From NCBI GenBank assembly GCA_036343175.1, contig JAZASR010000053.1, positions 1-9,818 of the forward strand: a stretch of 9,818 bases of DNA, in the 5' to 3' direction. Of the stretch, positions 6,996 through 9,818 are shown piece by piece. The translations under genes and the position numbers were made by a program. The DNA is from JAEEJA01 sp036343175. GTDB taxonomy: Bacteria > Bacillota > Clostridia > Lachnospirales > Lachnospiraceae. The notes beneath the pieces were generated by a model. That model searched no databases. It was not told the DNA's origin and was given only the letters and a program-made list of their open reading frames with translations. Every line of letters starts with the position of its first letter. The stretch's first letter is position 1.

Positions 6996-8010
6996 CTGTC
7001 ACACCATCTTTCATTGTTACAAGTACAAAGCTCTTAAGCTCGGGCATCACCCTCATCACCATCTTTTTAAGATCCCGGCTCTTGGAATTGATACCTGAGA
7101 GGTACATATCTGTAAAGCTCTGATTCAGATCTTCAATGGTAATTATATTTCTCTTTTCGAATTCACCCTTTTTCTCATTCCACCAGATGAATATGATGCC
7201 GTTTTCCTGGTCCAACAGGCTGTATATAAGGTCATAAACATAAGAAACCGTCTGGTCTGCGGCTTCCGGTCCTAAAGACAGGTCTGCTATGATATTCATA
7301 TTCTGATCGGACATACTGACACGGTCCTTGACCATCAGCTTCTGAGCCTTGGCTGAAAGCTTCCAGTGAATGGAATTGAGCTTATCACCGGGAATGTATT
7401 CTCTGACATCTGACACGTCTGAGAAATCATGACCGCGCTTTACGCTTTCCTCTGACTCCTGTATGCCTCCTGCGAGGGTCGTGGCATCAGGAACCGGAAC
7501 ATCTCTCTTGCCGGGGATCACATTAACAAAGGCTTTCAGGTCGACATTTTTCTTTAGCTCTATCATACCCATCTGATCGAGTATGGTTATTTCCTTAACC
7601 GTATAGGAAACTGCTCCGTTCATCTCGTATCTCATAGGCAGGTCCAGTATAAAATCAGACCTTACCCGGGAAGGGAGATCCACTATCACCTGCTTTTCAC
7701 TGCCGTAGAATACTTCATTTGTTATAAGGCCGATCTTGATATCAGGGGAATTGATGATCAGCGGATCCCTGACTTTAAACCTGAGATTACTCACAGCCCC
7801 TCTCTCAACGAGAGTTTCCATAGGAAACATTTCGATCTCGATATTATTTTTCATTAAGAGGAGACCGATAATGGAGAATACAGGTCCTGTTATCATAAAG
7901 ATCATAACAAGAAGGAAGAAATAACTTTTTATCTCATAATAAATTCCAAAGGAAAGGGCAAAAAGCACAAGGTATGCAAAAAGTCTTTCAAAGTGAAATC
8001 TGCTCTTCAT
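6973..8010 (-). CDS. DUF58 domain protein, membrane anchored
   Basis: 345 aa. Two hydrophobic segments at residues ~10-26 and 31-53 anchor the N-terminus; a beta-rich region (~55-165) follows. The DUF58 signature is at ~198-229: DVREYIPGD, then NSIHWKLSAK, then LMVKD. This matches the family pattern of 'REY.PGD....I.WK.(T/S)A', and the domain is thought to have a von Willebrand A-like fold. It starts at ATG 8008-8010, with AAAGGA 7 bases upstream, 25 bp after the MoxR stop. Its end overlaps the transglutaminase start by 23 bp. Known context of the family: encoded with MoxR ATPases and transglutaminase-like membrane proteins, probably forming an envelope complex remodelled by the ATPase. The biochemical role is not established. 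Confidence 0.9.
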   Translation of the reverse strand: MKSRFHFERLFAYLVLFALSFGIYYEIKSYFFLLVMIFMITGPVFSIIGLLLMKNNIEIEMFPMETLVERGAVSNLRFKVRDPLIINSPDIKIGLITNEVFYGSEKQVIVDLPSRVRSDFILDLPMRYEMNGAVSYTVKEITILDQMGMIELKKNVDLKAFVNVIPGKRDVPVPDATTLAGGIQESEESVKRGHDFSDVSDVREYIPGDKLNSIHWKLSAKAQKLMVKDRVSMSDQNMNIIADLSLGPEAADQTVSYVYDLIYSLLDQENGIIFIWWNEKKGEFEKRNIITIEDLNQSFTDMYLSGINSKSRDLKKMVMRVMPELKSFVLVTMKDGVTDALVAEV

Positions 8011-8017
8011 GGGCTTT

Positions 8018-8023
8018 TCCTTT
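8018..8023 (-). promoter_or_regulatory. Ribosome binding site of the DUF58 gene
   Basis: On the minus strand AAAGGA stands 7 bases before ATG 8008-8010, inside the 25-bp gap after the MoxR gene. It supports this start and independent initiation within a shared transcript. Confidence 0.75.
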
Positions 8024-8035
8024 CAAATTAAATCA

Positions 8036-8971
8036 TCATATTCTCGGTGCTCTGACTGAAAGAATGATATTTTCAATAGCGGTCCGCGAATCTATTCCCT
8101 GTGACTTTGCCTGCGGGGACAGCTTTGTCCTGTGGGCAAGGGCAGAGTTAAGCACATCCGTAACGTCCTTTGCGACGACGTAATCACGTCCGTCAAGAAC
8201 AGCCACGGCCTTTGCCATGCGAAGTACAGCGATAGTGCCGCGGGGACTGGCACCCATTGAAAAATACTCACTAATACGGGTGCTTTCCACAATGGTAACT
8301 ATGTAGTCATATATCTCATCCTTCACATACATGTCATTTATGAATCTTCTGATCTCACGGAGCTCATCTATGGAAATAACAGGTCTAATGGCCTCTATAG
8401 GCTTCAAGGCATTGCCTTTAAGGATCTCCACTGCACTTTGGTGGTCAGGATAGCCCATGGAAAGGGATATCATAAAACGGTCAAGCTGTGAGTCAGGAAG
8501 CATCTGCGTTCCCGATGATCCATAAGGATTTTCGGTAGCTATGACTACGAAAGGATCGGGAAGCTTTCTTGTCACGCCATCGACAGTTGCCTGCCCCTCT
8601 TCCATTACTTCAAGCAGGGCTGACTGAGTCTTTGGAGACGTCCTGTTTATCTCGTCTGCAAGGAACAGGTTGCAATATACTGTACCGGGTCTGAATTCAA
8701 ATTCCCTGGTGGCGCTGTTATACATGGAAAAGCCCATGATATCACTTGGCAGCACGTCCGGTGTGAACTGAACTCTTTTATAATCCATTGAAAGAGTCTT
8801 TGCAAATGCTGTTGCAAGGGTAGTCTTACCCACTCCCGGTATATCCTCCATGAGGATATGACCGCCCGCAATGACTCCGGCAAGGACCATTTTTACAACA
8901 TCTTCCTTGCCCTTTATCACTGTATTTACTTCATGCTGTATTTCTTTAAGCTTCTCCGTATTTACTGCCAT
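8036..8971 (-). CDS. MoxR-type AAA+ ATPase
   Basis: 311 aa, a usual length for the family, and cytoplasmic. Walker A is IPGVGKTT (44-51; K49), Walker B is LFLADEI (102-108; D106, E107), sensor 1 is VVIATENP (142-149), the presumed arginine-finger region is SQLDRF (161-166), and the sensor 2-like segment is ASPRG (241-245). The stretch EINRTSPKTQSALLEVMEE at 107-125 is typical of MoxR. MoxR ATPases are thought to act as chaperones that activate or assemble partner proteins with VWA-like domains; the DUF58 protein encoded next is the likely partner here. It starts 35 bp after the addA stop with a strong AAAGGGG site. The gene ends with two consecutive TGA codons. Confidence 0.95.
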   Translation of the reverse strand: MAVNTEKLKEIQHEVNTVIKGKEDVVKMVLAGVIAGGHILMEDIPGVGKTTLATAFAKTLSMDYKRVQFTPDVLPSDIMGFSMYNSATREFEFRPGTVYCNLFLADEINRTSPKTQSALLEVMEEGQATVDGVTRKLPDPFVVIATENPYGSSGTQMLPDSQLDRFMISLSMGYPDHQSAVEILKGNALKPIEAIRPVISIDELREIRRFINDMYVKDEIYDYIVTIVESTRISEYFSMGASPRGTIAVLRMAKAVAVLDGRDYVVAKDVTDVLNSALAHRTKLSPQAKSQGIDSRTAIENIILSVRAPRI

Positions 8972-8977
8972 CTTATT

Positions 8978-8984
8978 CCCCTTT
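8978..8984 (-). promoter_or_regulatory. Ribosome binding site of the MoxR gene
   Basis: On the minus strand AAAGGGG stands 6 bases before ATG 8969-8971. The same 10-base sequence AAAAGGGGAA occurs a second time 15 bp further upstream (8991-9000), just after the addA stop; only the nearer copy is well spaced. Confidence 0.75.
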
Positions 8985-9006
8985 TTACTTTTCCCCTTTT
9001 ATCAGA

Positions 9007-9818
9007 TCACATAGCTATGTACTCACCGGCTGCTAATGAATACAGGTATGATTTTATCACAGGAAGGCCGGTTAGTGAAGTTAAGGATTTTTTATAGATC
9101 TCGATCTGCGTATGATAGATATCCTTAAGATGATCTGTAAACTCATCATGGGTCATGCCCTTCATGGAGTTGGTCTTGTAGTCGATGAGTATGATGCCAT
9201 CAGGCGTGACCGCAAAGAGGTCTATGGTTCCCTGAACCAGAGTCGTATTCAACAGGATGTCTTTTTCTTCCGAAGCACTTTCCGGTACTCTGATAGCTGC
9301 TGACGGATCGCCGTTAAAAAGTTTCCGGCCGTCATAGAGGATCATGAATGGCTGTTCCCTGTAAAGGAGACCGTTCTTTGCGGCTTCCGAAAGGGTCTTT
9401 GTAAGTTCACTCTCCTTAAACTTTTCAATATAAGAGATAAAATTAGCCTTCAGCCGGTATGCTTCGCTGTTTATCATGCCCTTTTCATAAAGACCGTCAA
9501 TAAATAATGCCGGGTCAAAGTCTTCATAGAGCTTCTCAAATGGGAGCCATGAGAAAAATGAATGGATCAAAGTACCATAATCAGTACCCGAAAGACCCCA
9601 TTCTGCAGACAATGCGCTGCTGTCTTCGATCTCCTCCGCAGACAATGTGCTTTCTTCGATCTCTTCTGCAGATAATGTGCTGTCGAAAATTCCTGACCCG
9701 GGCGAACCGCCGCCGGCATTATATTCTGCCGGTATATCAGATGCAGCCCATGGTATCTCTTCCGTCGGTACATCAGATGCAGCCCATGGTATCTCTTCCG
9801 TCGGTACATCAGATGTAG
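9007..9818 (-). CDS. addA: ATP-dependent helicase/nuclease subunit A, C-terminal nuclease part (5' end outside window)
   Basis: AddA is the helicase-nuclease subunit of AddAB, which resects double-strand breaks for RecA-dependent repair. Only the last 269 residues are visible; the frame is open through the right edge (first full codon 9814-9816). A short TTG-started reading at 9645 is not a real start. Visible residues 1-77 are an acidic, repeat-rich linker. The PD-(D/E)XK domain then shows GTLIHSF (H84), REQPF (~153-157), VQGTIDLFA (D199), LIDYKTN (D212, K214) and QIEIY (Q237, Y241), in the order and spacing expected for AddA. The helicase domains and any AddB gene lie beyond the window. The spacing to the MoxR gene suggests co-transcription. 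The Cys residues that would hold an iron-sulfur cluster in AddB-type or Cas4-type nucleases are not seen, which favours AddA. Confidence 0.88.
   Translation of the reverse strand, partial: TSDVPTEEIPWAASDVPTEEIPWAASDIPAEYNAGGGSPGSGIFDSTLSAEEIEESTLSAEEIEDSSALSAEWGLSGTDYGTLIHSFFSWLPFEKLYEDFDPALFIDGLYEKGMINSEAYRLKANFISYIEKFKESELTKTLSEAAKNGLLYREQPFMILYDGRKLFNGDPSAAIRVPESASEEKDILLNTTLVQGTIDLFAVTPDGIILIDYKTNSMKGMTHDEFTDHLKDIYHTQIEIYKKSLTSLTGLPVIKSYLYSLAAGEYIAM
9051..9079 (-). promoter_or_regulatory. Weak candidate internal promoter for the MoxR block
   Basis: Within the 3' end of addA the minus strand has TTCACT (9074-9079), a 17-base spacer and TAAAAT (9051-9056). The spacer ends in TGA, so TG stands one base before the -10 as in extended -10 promoters. 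The match is partial and could be coincidence of codon sequence. If real, it would let the MoxR, DUF58 and transglutaminase genes be expressed without addA. Confidence 0.25.
9603..9686 (-). repeat. 30/33-bp in-frame repeat in the AddA linker
   Basis: The frame encodes STLSAEEIEE, STLSAEEIED and then SSALSAEW. The plus-strand motif GCAGA(C/T)AATG recurs at 9605, 9638 and 9668, giving spacings of 33 and 30 bp, both multiples of three, so the reading frame is kept. The units are acidic and directly precede the nuclease domain. Confidence 0.85.
9731..9818 (-). repeat. 36-bp in-frame tandem repeat in the AddA linker, running off the window
   Basis: The frame encodes SDVPTEEIPWAA twice, followed by a diverged third unit beginning SDIPAEY. 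The two nearest units are almost identical at DNA level: over the last 36 bases of the window there is a single mismatch to the unit before. The array reaches the right edge, so more copies may lie beyond it. Tryptophan in every unit is unusual for a plain linker. Confidence 0.9.

Noticed and set aside
9507..9818. Plus- and minus-strand frames with repeated peptides such as YRRKRYHGLHL at the right edge.
   Set aside because: These are out-of-frame readings of the AddA 36-bp repeat; the AddA frame is the one continuous with a recognised nuclease domain.
9603..9818. Possible CRISPR array because of direct repeats at the right edge.
   Set aside because: Repeats are contiguous with no unique spacers and stay in the reading frame of AddA.

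Overview
The window looks like chromosomal DNA from a Gram-positive anaerobe of the Clostridia, most likely a Lachnospiraceae-type gut or rumen bacterium. This rests on the gene set (an AddA-type recombination nuclease, a Clostridia-style GH13 alpha-glucan hydrolase, and a class of CCA-adding enzyme carrying an HD domain), strong AGGAGG-derived ribosome binding sites, sigma-A-type promoters and a moderate G+C content. Genus cannot be fixed from sequence alone. Apart from one truncated gene at the left edge, every gene is on the minus strand.

Layout, read right to left in the direction of transcription. The right edge holds the 3' part of addA (9007-9818), whose visible upstream part is a repeat-rich acidic linker in front of the PD-(D/E)XK nuclease domain. 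After 35 bp comes a tight three-gene block: a MoxR-type AAA+ ATPase (8036-8971), a DUF58 membrane-anchored protein (6973-8010) and a large polytopic transglutaminase-like protein of the TgpA type (4329-6995). The last two overlap by 23 bp. A 271-bp intergenic region follows, carrying a near-consensus promoter for cca (2444-4057). A short spacer filled by an unusual 51-bp tandem repeat precedes a second good promoter and a GH13 alpha-glucan hydrolase (139-2274). At the left edge the last ~53 codons of a LacI-family regulator enter on the plus strand (1-161) and overlap the GH13 gene tail to tail by 23 bp.

Functionally there are three units: (i) DNA repair/recombination (AddA) possibly co-transcribed with the MoxR-DUF58-transglutaminase envelope module, a recurrent but poorly understood association; (ii) tRNA 3'-end maturation (Cca); (iii) alpha-glucan breakdown with a neighbouring LacI-type sugar regulator that may control it.

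The most unusual theme is repetition. Three separate places carry minisatellite-like tandem repeats: the AddA inter-domain linker (36-bp and 30/33-bp units), the linker of the transglutaminase protein (36-bp units) and the cca/GH13 spacer (51-bp units made of 25/26-bp halves). The Cca enzyme also carries a long insertion inside its HD domain. I see no CRISPR array, tRNA, rRNA, transposase or prophage gene. I do not see evidence for a wholly new system; the least characterised part is the MoxR-DUF58-transglutaminase block.
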